Source: Pantanalinema sp. GBBB05 | Lineage (GTDB): Bacteria; Cyanobacteriota; Cyanobacteriia; Leptolyngbyales; Leptolyngbyaceae | NCBI GenBank assembly: GCA_016743235.1 | Contig: VRZD01000047.1 | Location: 1-51,563 of the forward strand | DNA: 51,563 nucleotides | Direction of reading: 5' to 3' | Part shown: one piece after another, positions 16,524 through 25,987 of the stretch | How positions within the stretch are numbered: the first letter of the stretch is position 1 | Layout of the letters: every line of letters starts with the position of its first letter | The notes under the pieces: model-generated | Seen by the model: only the letters and a program-made list of their open reading frames with translations | What the model was told of the DNA's origin: nothing | Databases searched by the model: none | Position numbers and translations under genes: made by a program

Positions 16524-16551
16524 ATAGGGACGTTGTTCGCAGCGCCCCTAT
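16524..16551 (+). terminator. Probable rpmB terminator
   Basis: ATAGGG (16524-16529) pairs with CCCTAT (16546-16551) around a loop that can add a CG pair. It lies 45 bases after the rpmB stop and is followed by TTG rather than a long T-run. Confidence 0.45.
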
Positions 16552-17169
16552 TTGCTCATTGGTTGGTTAATCACGATTTTTGTTGATCCATAATATCTGC
16601 TGTCAGATAAAAAGTTTTGCTACTTAGAATAGATGTGCTTACCTTGAAGACCGATCAATTGGCTTGCTCTCCCGCCCATGCAGAAATTTTTTCGCCTTTG
16701 ATAGCTCCCGTAAAGGAAATGGGTAAGATTGGAGCAGCAACTTCATGAAAGGTACACAAAACGTAAGATACGTGAAGCTACAGTTAAATCGCTAGCTCCC
16801 AGTACACCGGCAAACGCCCATCAGTAAAATATCCGTAAATGCTCCGTGCGATCGTGATTTCCTCTACAAGGGAGTATTGTTACAGATTTCGGTTCCCGTC
16901 TATGTCAATCCTGTTCTGGGCTATCCGTTAATCTTCTGAATACTTTTCTCGGTTGTGCGGTTAGAATTCGTAACTTCCCTGTTGATGGTTGGTCGGTTGA
17001 GTTGTTAGCACTGTGAGCATCCACACATTAGTAGAAGTTTGTGAACCTTTCTAGAAGATGTGGATCATAATTCATCTAGAGGCGGGAAACCGAGATTCCC
17101 GCTTCTCAGGTGTGTCCCGTTGCCACTTTGCGATTCCTCGCTCATCCCGTATCGAATCAGGAAGCAGCC
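16552..17169. other. hps upstream region with tandem leader hairpins
   Basis: There is no gene in these 618 bases. Near the hpsA start two hairpins lie side by side: GATG/CATC with TAGA flanks at 17050-17080, and GCGGGAA (17082-17088) with TTCCCGC (17096-17102). They could form a structured leader for the hps operon or close an upstream transcript. No confident promoter hexamers are seen. Confidence 0.4.
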
Positions 17170-20100
17170 ATGTCAGACCGCAAACTTGCCAAAGCCGCCC
17201 AGATCCTCTTTAGACAAATCGGCAGGCTCTACCGAAGCTTAAGCAAAGGCGTGATTACCTGGCTTTTGCGGACAATGTTGGTTGTGCAGCGCCGCCATCG
17301 CCCGATCGCAGGGTTCGTCTTGCCTACTACAGTCCTGCTGATTCTGGTAGTAGCCTTGACGGCTGGAGCGATTACTTACCGCGCCTTTACCAGCAGTACC
17401 CGAGCCATTTCCGAGACGCAAAATCGGGTAATCTACAACGCGGCGACCCCAGCTGTCGATCGAGCGCGTGCCAAGCTAGAGTTTTTATTTGATGATAAAA
17501 AAGATAATCGCTATCCCGGTGGGGTGCCATCAGAGAATGTTTTAGCGTCCATGATGCTAAACGATGGTGCGACGCTAGTTCGGGGCAAGTCTGTGGCGCG
17601 TTTATTGGTTGGTGGGCAGGATGCCTATACCTTAGCAGATGAAACCCGCATTGATATTACCGGCGATGGACGTGTAGATAATGCTTGGCGTTATCAGGAC
17701 ACTAATACTAATTCCACTGTTATTTACTCAGTCAACTTCCTGACCCCACCGGATGACCCTGGTACAAATAGCAAAAAAGGGTGGCAAAAGCTAATTGAGG
17801 CGACAGATACGACCAAAGCGGATGGGGTACAGAGTAATGTTGCCGGTGCGCAGGATGGTCAGGAATTTCCTCTGGTGCGGAATGGTCCTTTAAGCAATGC
17901 GAATGCGGTAACCTGTGGTCGCAGTACAACCGGACGGACGAACGTTGAAGGAGGTTGGTATGAGGATGCGACGAATACTGCAATTCTGAGAAAGCGGTTT
18001 GAGGTGAATGCCCTGGTTGTGCCTAATACGGCTGGAACTCCAGGTGCGGCTAGCAACTTTACCACTTTATCGTTCGCGCAAGATCGTCAGTTAGACCGGG
18101 GGAATAAATGGGGAGCCTGGTTCCGGAATGACTTAGAAATCTTTCCAGGTCCAGCCTTCCAGTGGAACGGCGCGATGCACACGGAAGGGAGCCTCATCAT
18201 TGGGGGGACTGCCTTTAGTGCTTACCTGATTAGCGCGCCTGCGTCCTGTCTATTTATTGAATCTGCATCTGAAATTACTGTTACCCAGTTAGAACCGTCG
18301 GCAGCGAGTGCTTCAAATCCCAGTCCACCCAATAACGGAAATCCGTTTTATGGGGTCATTGCCGCTGGTCGGATTAACGATAACTCGTACGGTGGAAGTG
18401 CTCGGATTTATCCTCACCGCAACAATCCGATCGGTAACAGCATTGCGATGACTACGGCAAATGACTGGGCAACCGGCAGCACCCCACTCGGCATCTCATT
18501 GGATCCGAATGCGATCGTCACTCGCGATGGCTATGTCGCCAGAAACGCGGATACGGACAACTCTAGTAATTTAACGGTCAACCAAACCTTCCAGGGACGG
18601 TTCCGGGCTAGCTATGAACCAGCGCCCTACGTGGATGATACCTACCGGGCAGACGATCGCTATGGTCCAAAATCGAAGTACAAGAGTAATACCACAGATG
18701 ACAACGGTGATGGGACACCAGATGGTGAAATTCCCTCTGCGGGGAAGGTCGGTGATTTAATTCCTAGCAGCAATGCCCTCTTGATAGCGAGTACCGCATC
18801 TGGGTCAGATGCCTCGCAGTTAGGGTTAGATGGCTACTGGGAACGGCGGGCCCGCAACCAGGGTTTACGCGTTCTGGTCGGTCAACGCCTGGAGCTAGGG
18901 AATAGTTATGGTTGGGTCACCCCGCAAGACCGGGATGGTAAACCGTGGGCTGTAGCAAATTCAGGGGCTAATGCGCCAAATGCGGCATTTGTACAGGCTT
19001 ATTCACAACCTGCACCGACTGCCGCCGAAAGCTATACAACACTTCGCGGTAGAAATTATACAACGGGTGCTACAGCAACGACGGCGGATGTTGATACTAG
19101 TGACAACGAAGGTGATCCTCTGTATCCACCTCATGTCACCCTTACCCATGAAGCACGGCAACGACGGGCATTGCGAGATAATCCCTCAGCCGTGCAAGCG
19201 ACTGCCGTATACCATGCCGCCGTCAATAGCGACTACCCGATCGCCTGTATGGCTACCACCACCCACCCTGGTTCTCCCATTACCCTGCGGCAATCGATTA
19301 ACTTTGTGCCAACTCGCTTTATTGATAGCACTCCAGCTGCTGCGGGAGGCGCTGGCATCAATAGTTCCGCTTCTACTGGCTTGCTGGTTGACTTCTTTAA
19401 TGGTCGGGGGACAAACGGCTGGGAATTTGAAACTCCAGGGCTGACACAGGCAGGGTTTGAAGCGGCTATCAGTAACTCAGGTAGTTCCCTGCGGATTGCC
19501 TTGCAAAACTTGGCAAATTTTGCTGGAGATCATATTAACGATAACCGGACAGGTGCGTTTCCACCCACGCAGGAAGCTGGACAAATCCACCCTGATCCAG
19601 AACTGACCATGTGGGGGAATTTCTCCAATCTCCGGCGGACTCTAGCTCGTCTAGGTACCACCGCTTATGCAGATCTCAGTATTGCCGACAAAACCTATCT
19701 GCAAACCGCAGGCTGCACCCTGGGGATGCTGGCATACAACATTGAGCAGGCAGATAAATTTGATCCCCGCAACTGGCAGAATGATAACTCCAGTGCGATG
19801 CAGACTCTTGCCCTCGATCTGATCCGCTTGATGAATGGAGATGTCAGCGATGGCGAAGTATTGACTAAAGATCGGTTATCAACCTACGACTATAACGTTA
19901 CAAGGGCAGATGGTAGTTTTGAGCCCTCTAAATTTAACCCACGTGACTACGATCGCGTCCCTGCTGAAGCCTTTCTAGGCGCATTACGGGAACGAATTAT
20001 TGCAGCGAATGGTTCTCCTAATGATCCCCGGATTCGGCTAGCCGAGTTGATCTATACCCATTTCCAAATTCGGCGCGATCGAACTTTTGGTTTCCGTGAG

Positions 20101-22803
20101 TCTCCGGCTGCTAACACCTGGAACTATAATCCCTACGTCACCGATCGACCGGGGAACTTTGAAACCAACCTATGGTCGTCGGCTTGTGATCCTAATATCT
20201 TTGCTTTAAACACCAGCACTACAGCTCGGCAGGCAGGACCGAATAGTGCTGCCGAAAGTAGCCCTGGCGGCGATCCGCTGCTCAATGTGATGCGGCTGGC
20301 GCTGTCCCGGTTGTGTGGTACGGTCATTCCCCCCGGCGCAACTCGTGAATATCCCGGTGATCTCAATTTCCCGGCTCGGAGTAACAACGATACTCTAGTA
20401 GCTAACAATAATGACCCGACAGGAGCTGGGAAAGGCGCAGGCAAGCAATTTATTCCTCGTAATACAGCGACTAACCGCTTTGAAAGCCCAGATATTTATT
20501 CTGGTAAAGCGCCTACCAATTGGTTGAGTGTCTTCCAGCAAGCTGCCGTTGCTACTACTGCCCCCTACAACGATCGTCCCTATGTGCAGGCAACCGTAGC
20601 GCCTAAATGGCCCTCGTTGTACTATCTCTTCCCCAACTTTACTCATGATCACGATGGGAATATTGAACGAGTCGGTGGGGTTTGCGTGGATCACCGTCAG
20701 CCCAAAGGTGATTTACGAGCAGTAAACTGGTCAACCTGTGCAGAAACGGCAACTACTCTAGTTGCGGCTTTTCAGCCCTGGGCAGAACCCTACATCACCG
20801 ATAACTACGTTACAACTGCTAATGGTGCCGTCACTTACCAGCCTATAAACCCAGTAGCTCCACCGATCGCAGATGCCTTGCTCTCTCCCCAAGCTGCTGC
20901 ACCTGCCCCGGCTGGTTTTTATCCCCGCCCAATTACCTTTACGGCTACCACAACTGGCAACAGTATTACCTTCAACTATCAAACCTTTGATACCGCTCCG
21001 GTGGCTGAGAGTTCACTCTCGGGTGTGGCTCTAGCTCCTCGGAAACTGCCGGGTGGCTTCAATAACCCGCTATTCCTAGATGCTAGCCCGGCTTGGCAGC
21101 TTCCGGTGGCTCAGTTAAGTTCCTACGCGGTCACCGCTCAAAATACTCCGCCTAACCGGATCATGGCACCGAATGGCGCCAATGTAACGGGTACAGTCGC
21201 GGTGATTCCCTTCCTCGATCGGGTGCTATTCAATGGACGTGAATGGCTACCGACCCGAGTCTTAGATATAGATTTGGGGATGCTGCGGCGTTTCCGTCCG
21301 GCGAACCAAGTGGCAGGCAATGGCGATAACTATGCGCCTAATGATGTTTGGTTGCCAGTCAGTGGGATTGTTTATGCCTTCCGGGAAGATGCGGTGCGAG
21401 AGGATGCGATCGCACGTCCAGCCAGCGGTACGGCAACAAATGCCACGATTCCTGGTTCAGAAACTGATCCAGCCGTGACCACAACGGGTACTCGCGGCAT
21501 TTCGATCAAACCTGTAGACTTTATCCCAGATCCCGATCGGCGTCCCCATGGCTTCCGGCTCCGGAATGGTACACAGTTGAAACGGCATAGTAGTATGGCG
21601 ATCCCAGATACGGACAACGTCCGAGGGCTGTCGCTGTTTACTGATAACCCCGTCTATATCATGGGTAACTACAACCTGCACCAGACAGGCGGTGAGGATA
21701 CTGTAGGAACTCGGTTAGAAGAATTCCAGGAAACTCTACCAGATACGGCTGCCTACACAGAAACTCAGTTCTATAGCCGCTCCACGATCGATAACCGATT
21801 TGCTGATCCCACCCAAGACCGGTGGCGGCCCTCCGAAATTCTTGCCGATGCCATTTCGATCGTGTCAGACACTTTCTGTGATGGCAGTGTGATGGATGGC
21901 TTCATGACGGCTGGACAAGATTCTAATACTGCTGCTCTGAGTACCACGACTGATCCAAACCAAATTAGCCCAGCCGTGCGGGGAGTTTATCAAGCGTCCA
22001 CCGGGGATACCGGGGGTGGAGATGTTTATGACAACCAGAGCAATGGCGCGTTGTTTGGTCCAGGTTGCACTACCACTGGAATTACCTCGTTCTTAAACCA
22101 AAACCGCCCCAGCACCAATCCTCGACCAGGTGGGGCTGATTTCCCCCGATGGTTCCGGGAAAACCCAACGGATAAATATACTCCAATTCGGGTGTCTCGG
22201 AATGGGAATGGCATTGTCGAGCAAGCCCCTCGAGCAACTGCTCCATCTTCAGTACCTGGACAAGATAACTTGTTCTGGCAGAAGCCCGTCAGACCCTCGG
22301 AATATAATCTGGCTTACTATGACATCCAAGCGGACAATACAAGACCCCGGCAAGCGGCTCAAGACACCCGGGTTAACAGTATTGTCATTAGTGGCTCTGT
22401 CCCCTCTCGAGGGCAGCAATCTTATGGGGGGCTGCACAACTTCCCACGGTTCTTAGAAAGTTGGACGCGATTGTGGTTTGCTGGAGCCTTCCTGCAACTG
22501 AATTTTAGTAACTACGCGACGTCTCCCTTTGATGCGGATGCTTGGGAGCCAGGGCAAGCCACCCAGGGGGCGGAAATCATTAGCTACTACAGCCCGCCTA
22601 ATCGGCTTTGGGGGTATGATGTGGCGCTCCAGTTAGCTCCTGCTGGTCCTGCTGCCAATCGGTTTGTCACACCGAGTAAGCAGCGGAACGAGTTTTACAA
22701 TGAACCGGCGGTGAGCGATCCCTATATGCAAAGGCTGTGTCAGGCAGTGCGAACTAACCCTCCAGCCGGAACTAATCTGGCAAACCTGAGATGTCCTACC
22801 TAG
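17170..22803 (+). CDS. hpsA: Hormogonium polysaccharide secretion protein HpsA (giant pseudopilin-like)
   Basis: HpsA is needed with HpsB-K for secretion of the polysaccharide that supports gliding of hormogonia. This copy has about 1877 residues. The ATG at 17170, with AGGAAG upstream, is preferred to a GTG at 17110. After a basic cytosolic segment, RRHRPIAGFVLPTT leads into one membrane helix (about residues 49-70). This resembles a prepilin Gly-Phe cleavage site without Glu at +5, as in PilX/GspK-type minor pilins. The remaining 1800 residues are extracellular, rich in Asn, Thr, Asp and Gly, with scattered Cys. It is the first gene of hpsA-hpsB-hpsC-pseudopilin, all on one strand. Confidence 0.85.
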   Translation: MSDRKLAKAAQILFRQIGRLYRSLSKGVITWLLRTMLVVQRRHRPIAGFVLPTTVLLILVVALTAGAITYRAFTSSTRAISETQNRVIYNAATPAVDRARAKLEFLFDDKKDNRYPGGVPSENVLASMMLNDGATLVRGKSVARLLVGGQDAYTLADETRIDITGDGRVDNAWRYQDTNTNSTVIYSVNFLTPPDDPGTNSKKGWQKLIEATDTTKADGVQSNVAGAQDGQEFPLVRNGPLSNANAVTCGRSTTGRTNVEGGWYEDATNTAILRKRFEVNALVVPNTAGTPGAASNFTTLSFAQDRQLDRGNKWGAWFRNDLEIFPGPAFQWNGAMHTEGSLIIGGTAFSAYLISAPASCLFIESASEITVTQLEPSAASASNPSPPNNGNPFYGVIAAGRINDNSYGGSARIYPHRNNPIGNSIAMTTANDWATGSTPLGISLDPNAIVTRDGYVARNADTDNSSNLTVNQTFQGRFRASYEPAPYVDDTYRADDRYGPKSKYKSNTTDDNGDGTPDGEIPSAGKVGDLIPSSNALLIASTASGSDASQLGLDGYWERRARNQGLRVLVGQRLELGNSYGWVTPQDRDGKPWAVANSGANAPNAAFVQAYSQPAPTAAESYTTLRGRNYTTGATATTADVDTSDNEGDPLYPPHVTLTHEARQRRALRDNPSAVQATAVYHAAVNSDYPIACMATTTHPGSPITLRQSINFVPTRFIDSTPAAAGGAGINSSASTGLLVDFFNGRGTNGWEFETPGLTQAGFEAAISNSGSSLRIALQNLANFAGDHINDNRTGAFPPTQEAGQIHPDPELTMWGNFSNLRRTLARLGTTAYADLSIADKTYLQTAGCTLGMLAYNIEQADKFDPRNWQNDNSSAMQTLALDLIRLMNGDVSDGEVLTKDRLSTYDYNVTRADGSFEPSKFNPRDYDRVPAEAFLGALRERIIAANGSPNDPRIRLAELIYTHFQIRRDRTFGFRESPAANTWNYNPYVTDRPGNFETNLWSSACDPNIFALNTSTTARQAGPNSAAESSPGGDPLLNVMRLALSRLCGTVIPPGATREYPGDLNFPARSNNDTLVANNNDPTGAGKGAGKQFIPRNTATNRFESPDIYSGKAPTNWLSVFQQAAVATTAPYNDRPYVQATVAPKWPSLYYLFPNFTHDHDGNIERVGGVCVDHRQPKGDLRAVNWSTCAETATTLVAAFQPWAEPYITDNYVTTANGAVTYQPINPVAPPIADALLSPQAAAPAPAGFYPRPITFTATTTGNSITFNYQTFDTAPVAESSLSGVALAPRKLPGGFNNPLFLDASPAWQLPVAQLSSYAVTAQNTPPNRIMAPNGANVTGTVAVIPFLDRVLFNGREWLPTRVLDIDLGMLRRFRPANQVAGNGDNYAPNDVWLPVSGIVYAFREDAVREDAIARPASGTATNATIPGSETDPAVTTTGTRGISIKPVDFIPDPDRRPHGFRLRNGTQLKRHSSMAIPDTDNVRGLSLFTDNPVYIMGNYNLHQTGGEDTVGTRLEEFQETLPDTAAYTETQFYSRSTIDNRFADPTQDRWRPSEILADAISIVSDTFCDGSVMDGFMTAGQDSNTAALSTTTDPNQISPAVRGVYQASTGDTGGGDVYDNQSNGALFGPGCTTTGITSFLNQNRPSTNPRPGGADFPRWFRENPTDKYTPIRVSRNGNGIVEQAPRATAPSSVPGQDNLFWQKPVRPSEYNLAYYDIQADNTRPRQAAQDTRVNSIVISGSVPSRGQQSYGGLHNFPRFLESWTRLWFAGAFLQLNFSNYATSPFDADAWEPGQATQGAEIISYYSPPNRLWGYDVALQLAPAGPAANRFVTPSKQRNEFYNEPAVSDPYMQRLCQAVRTNPPAGTNLANLRCPT

Positions 22804-22857
22804 TATTGTCTTCGTTCGTTTGTACTGAACTCGTCATTCTCTGGAGGAATTGTCTCA

Positions 22858-23592
22858 ATGTTTGCCCGTTTCCCTCGCTCTTGCCAACCATCGATGCTGC
22901 GTATGATCGGCTTGCTCCTGCTGGCTCAACGCCCCAGAGGTGATGATCGATCTCAAACTTCTGACGCTGGGCTATCACTGATTGAATGTTTAGTAGCGAT
23001 TGTGGTTATCTCGATCACTGTAGTGGCCATTACCCCACCGATCTTTCTCGCTACTGCCACTCGCATTCAGTCACGGCGAGCAGATCAAGCCAATCAGATT
23101 GCCCAAGGGGAAATCGATCGGATTCGGGTAATTGTGGAGCGAGGGAACTACGCCACCAATGAGCTGCCTGCGGCATCAACGGGAACCGTGACTGCGATCG
23201 CAGCCGCGAATGCGGGTACTGCCACAAGTGGTCCAGTGTTATCACCGGCTAACTGTGCGACTCGCTATCCCACTACAACTCCTACACCCGTTTCAACACT
23301 CATCCGGGTGGATGTGGATGGAGACTGTACGCCCGAGTATGTCATGCAGGTATTCCGAACGACTGGGGTAGCGCCCTCGGTATCCGATCCGCCTTTCTCC
23401 TTTGATCTAGGTGTGCGAGTTTACGCCTACTCTCCTGGAGAAAGCTTACCGACTTTGGGAACACAACGCAGCAGCTTAGTAATGGGTACAGGACGGCGAG
23501 ATTCAGGTGTCGGCATCCGTCGTCCCCTGGCAGTGCTGTATTCCAAATTGGCACGTAATGATTCCAGCCGAACCCTTGATTTGCTGCGCTGA
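22858..23592 (+). CDS. hpsB: Hormogonium polysaccharide secretion pseudopilin HpsB
   Basis: This type IV pilin-like protein of 244 residues is a predicted minor pseudopilin in the Hps secretion apparatus. The ATG is preceded by GGAGGA. A long basic leader ends in SDAGLSLIECLVAIVVISIT, a prepilin peptidase site (Gly before Leu, Glu at +5) with the hydrophobic helix, as in GspI/PilV proteins. The rest is a periplasmic head containing a few cysteines. It lies 54 bases after hpsA and 21 before hpsC. Confidence 0.85.
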   Translation: MFARFPRSCQPSMLRMIGLLLLAQRPRGDDRSQTSDAGLSLIECLVAIVVISITVVAITPPIFLATATRIQSRRADQANQIAQGEIDRIRVIVERGNYATNELPAASTGTVTAIAAANAGTATSGPVLSPANCATRYPTTTPTPVSTLIRVDVDGDCTPEYVMQVFRTTGVAPSVSDPPFSFDLGVRVYAYSPGESLPTLGTQRSSLVMGTGRRDSGVGIRRPLAVLYSKLARNDSSRTLDLLR

Positions 23593-23613
23593 TCGCTTCT
23601 TTTTGCTCATCCG

Positions 23614-24744
23614 ATGGTAAGAACAATGGCTAGACTTTTCTCCGTAACCCATTTGAAGCGGCGACTCTGGGCGAGCCTGAGAGGGCAAAGCAATTCTGGA
23701 TTTACTCTAATTGAGTTGCTGGTCGCAATTATTATCGGTGGGCTGATCACCGTTGCCCTCTTATCTTTAGTAGTGGATTTAACTGATGTCAACTTAAAGG
23801 ATACTGGGCGCACCGAAACCCAGCGAGATATGCAAGCTGCCCTGGACTATATTAGCCACGACTTGCGAGAAGCGGTTTATGTTTATGATGGCGCCTGCTT
23901 ACAAGGGACTACGGGAGGAGCTGGCTTAAGTACGGCTAACTTTACGACGGACTGTCCAGGGGTTCTGTCCTATGTCCCCGCTACACTTAGTGATGGCGAC
24001 ACGCTACCGGCATTGGCATTCTGGCGAGCAGATCCCTTACCTGACGGAATTGCTCGGCTCTGTCGCACAGCAGCGGCGGCGGCTAACACAACTCAACTTA
24101 ATGCGCTGATTTCGAATGGAGTGCCCTGTATTGCCGGATATAGCTATTCGCTGGTGATCTACGCGATGGATACAGAAAATTCGGGGAATCAGTGGCAGGG
24201 TCGCTCTCGATTAGTGCGCTATAAGTTGAGCCAGTATCCTGATAACTCAGCGCCTGCGACTGGCACAACGAATCCGACGCAGACTCCTGGTTGGGTGAAT
24301 CCACTGTCGCGTCCGACCTCAAAATTTCCACAATGGCCGTTTATTCAAGATACGGCTAGTAATACCGTTGCTAATGGTCAAACAACGGCGGGCGGGCGAG
24401 CGGGCGGCTCACCTGTCGTACTGGTAGATTTTGTTGATGCCCCTCGGTCAGGCGAAACTCAATCCACCCCTACGTGCTATACAGATGCAACAAATACGGC
24501 TAATCCTGGTAATACAGTGATTACTCCTACAGTTGCGACGAATCGAGCCTTCTATGCCTGTGTCAGTAATGCGAGTGTAGCCGCACAAGCTCAGCCAACT
24601 AACCAGGAGGTATTGCTAGTGCTGACTGGAAATGTGGCAGGACGAGCTGGTTTTCCTCTGAATACCACCACGACTCAAGCCCGGCTATTCCCGATCCAAA
24701 CTCGGGTGCTGGTGCGAGGAATTATCAATAAAACGCCTAGGTAA
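23614..24744 (+). CDS. hpsC: Hormogonium polysaccharide secretion pseudopilin HpsC
   Basis: This is a GspJ/PilW-like pseudopilin of 376 residues. A short basic leader is followed by NSGFTLIELLVAIIIGGLIT, a textbook prepilin site and helix. The next part (TQRDMQAALDYISHDLREAV) is typical of PilW/GspJ-type minor pilins. The C-terminal domain is a Thr/Asn-rich head with paired cysteines. An ATG at 23626 (MARLF) is an alternative start. Gene order and spacing support one operon with hpsB and the downstream pseudopilin. Confidence 0.85.
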   Translation: MVRTMARLFSVTHLKRRLWASLRGQSNSGFTLIELLVAIIIGGLITVALLSLVVDLTDVNLKDTGRTETQRDMQAALDYISHDLREAVYVYDGACLQGTTGGAGLSTANFTTDCPGVLSYVPATLSDGDTLPALAFWRADPLPDGIARLCRTAAAAANTTQLNALISNGVPCIAGYSYSLVIYAMDTENSGNQWQGRSRLVRYKLSQYPDNSAPATGTTNPTQTPGWVNPLSRPTSKFPQWPFIQDTASNTVANGQTTAGGRAGGSPVVLVDFVDAPRSGETQSTPTCYTDATNTANPGNTVITPTVATNRAFYACVSNASVAAQAQPTNQEVLLVLTGNVAGRAGFPLNTTTTQARLFPIQTRVLVRGIINKTPR

Positions 24745-24786
24745 GTTAGTTTGCTTGATGTAAGGTTGCTGTCCGGAGGAAAAACG

Positions 24787-25368
24787 ATGAAAAAGCGAAT
24801 GTGGCGCAGGATGCAACGACGCCGATCGACAGCGGGCTTTACCCTGCTAGAGATGCTGGTATTGATGATCATGATTGGCGTGTTGTTTGCGATCGCGGCT
24901 CCAGGTTGGGATGCCTTGATTAGCCGTCAACGGGTATCTACAGCTCGAGAACAGGTCGTACAGATTATTCGCCAGGCACAGAGCGATGCTAAAACGAGTA
25001 GAATGCCTCGGTTGGTAGTATTTGACCCTAATGCCACTGGGATTCCCCGAGTTGCCAATATTCCTTATACTCCAGGCACAGCGTTACCTGTGGCACTGAA
25101 CAATGTTGGTAACTGGCAAACCTTGGGTAATGGCGATATCAAGCCGAGAGCGATTCAACTGGCTAGCACTAATCCCAGTCAGATTGTGATTGAAAATGAT
25201 GGTTCGATCGCCCAGCCTCCAACGGTAGCAGCCAGTCAACCTACTAACTTTAAAGTGACGATCTCTCGGGTGAATGCGCCGGGTGATGGCACTAAACGTT
25301 GTGCGATCGTAGCAACCCTTCTAGGAGCAATTCGCCAAGCCGAAGGCAGTGATTGCAATATCCCGTAA
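24787..25368 (+). CDS. GspH/FimT-type pseudopilin, last gene of the hps run (possible HpsD)
   Basis: The 193-residue product starts at the ATG with CCGGAGGA just upstream. The basic leader ends in TAGFTLLEMLVLMIMIGVLF, a prepilin cleavage site with Glu at +5 and a membrane helix. SRQRVSTAREQVVQIIRQAQ and SDAKTSRM then resemble FimT/GspH heads. A Cys pair (RCAIV and SDCNIP) near the end may form a disulphide. In Nostoc, hpsB-D are pseudopilins, so hpsD is the likely name, but I cannot verify orthology. The terminator at 25390-25419 closes the operon. Confidence 0.78.
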   Translation: MKKRMWRRMQRRRSTAGFTLLEMLVLMIMIGVLFAIAAPGWDALISRQRVSTAREQVVQIIRQAQSDAKTSRMPRLVVFDPNATGIPRVANIPYTPGTALPVALNNVGNWQTLGNGDIKPRAIQLASTNPSQIVIENDGSIAQPPTVAASQPTNFKVTISRVNAPGDGTKRCAIVATLLGAIRQAEGSDCNIP

Positions 25369-25389
25369 GCCAACTAAATTTTATCCTCT

Positions 25390-25419
25390 AAAGCCAGGGA
25401 ATACTGCTTCCCTGGCTTT
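25390..25419 (+). terminator. Strong terminator of the hps operon
   Basis: AAAGCCAGGGAA (25390-25401) pairs perfectly with TTCCCTGGCTTT (25408-25419) around a six-base loop, followed by GGCGTTTTA. Confidence 0.8.
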
Positions 25420-25697
25420 GGCGTTTTATGGTGCTGTGCATTACTAAGATGGGTGCAATCGATTGAACAGAAATCGGTCGCAGGGAAGACCGAAATCTAG
25501 TAGGAAACAGGTGATATTAATAACATGGAGTTTACGAATTGTCATAATGAACCTAACAAACACTGGCTCGGACGTTGAATATCTAACTGTTATAAACACT
25601 ACGCAAAAATAGATACTAAGTTGGCAATGAGCGATTCACGACTTTGTCACGTTAACTACGCAACAATCACTACTAAAGCTACTTTGGAACAATAATT
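25420..25697. other. Intergenic region before the DUF2949 gene
   Basis: With the terminator, 329 bases separate the pseudopilin and DUF2949 genes. The rest is AT-rich and contains TATAAA near 25591. No -35 at proper spacing, no gene and no RNA are seen. Confidence 0.35.
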
Positions 25698-25922
25698 ATG
25701 GCGATCGCATCAGAACCTATCTACTCTCAATTAAAAGACTTTCTTAAGGAAGAACTGGCTATTCCAGCTGATTCGATTCCCTTAGTGTTGCAGCACTGTG
25801 CCAAAACGCCTCATCGGCTGCCAGTGGTGCTTTGGCAGCACCGATTAATTACGCTGTCTCAGCTAGACCGAATTTTTACCTGGCTGAGCGATCGTTATCC
25901 GGCACGTCAATCCCAAGCCTGA
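25698..25922 (+). CDS. DUF2949 family protein
   Basis: This is a 74-residue cyanobacteria-restricted protein. Its helical sequence LKDFLKEELAIPADSIPLVL, then RLPVVLWQHRLITLSQLDRI and FTWL matches the DUF2949 pattern of a short domain with LP-VLWQ-GL-TL-QLD. It is cytosolic with no membrane segment. The function is unknown. The binding-protein gene starts 65 bases downstream on the same strand but is not known to be related. Confidence 0.82.
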   Translation: MAIASEPIYSQLKDFLKEELAIPADSIPLVLQHCAKTPHRLPVVLWQHRLITLSQLDRIFTWLSDRYPARQSQA

Positions 25923-25987
25923 GAGTAGAGCATCCTTTTGGTGAGGCAGATTTTTCTGTACGATCAAACAGATCTCTGCTCTCAACA

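Noticed and set aside
18971..19444. 157-residue plus-strand frame
   Set aside because: It lies wholly inside hpsA in another frame and shows no domain or ribosome site.
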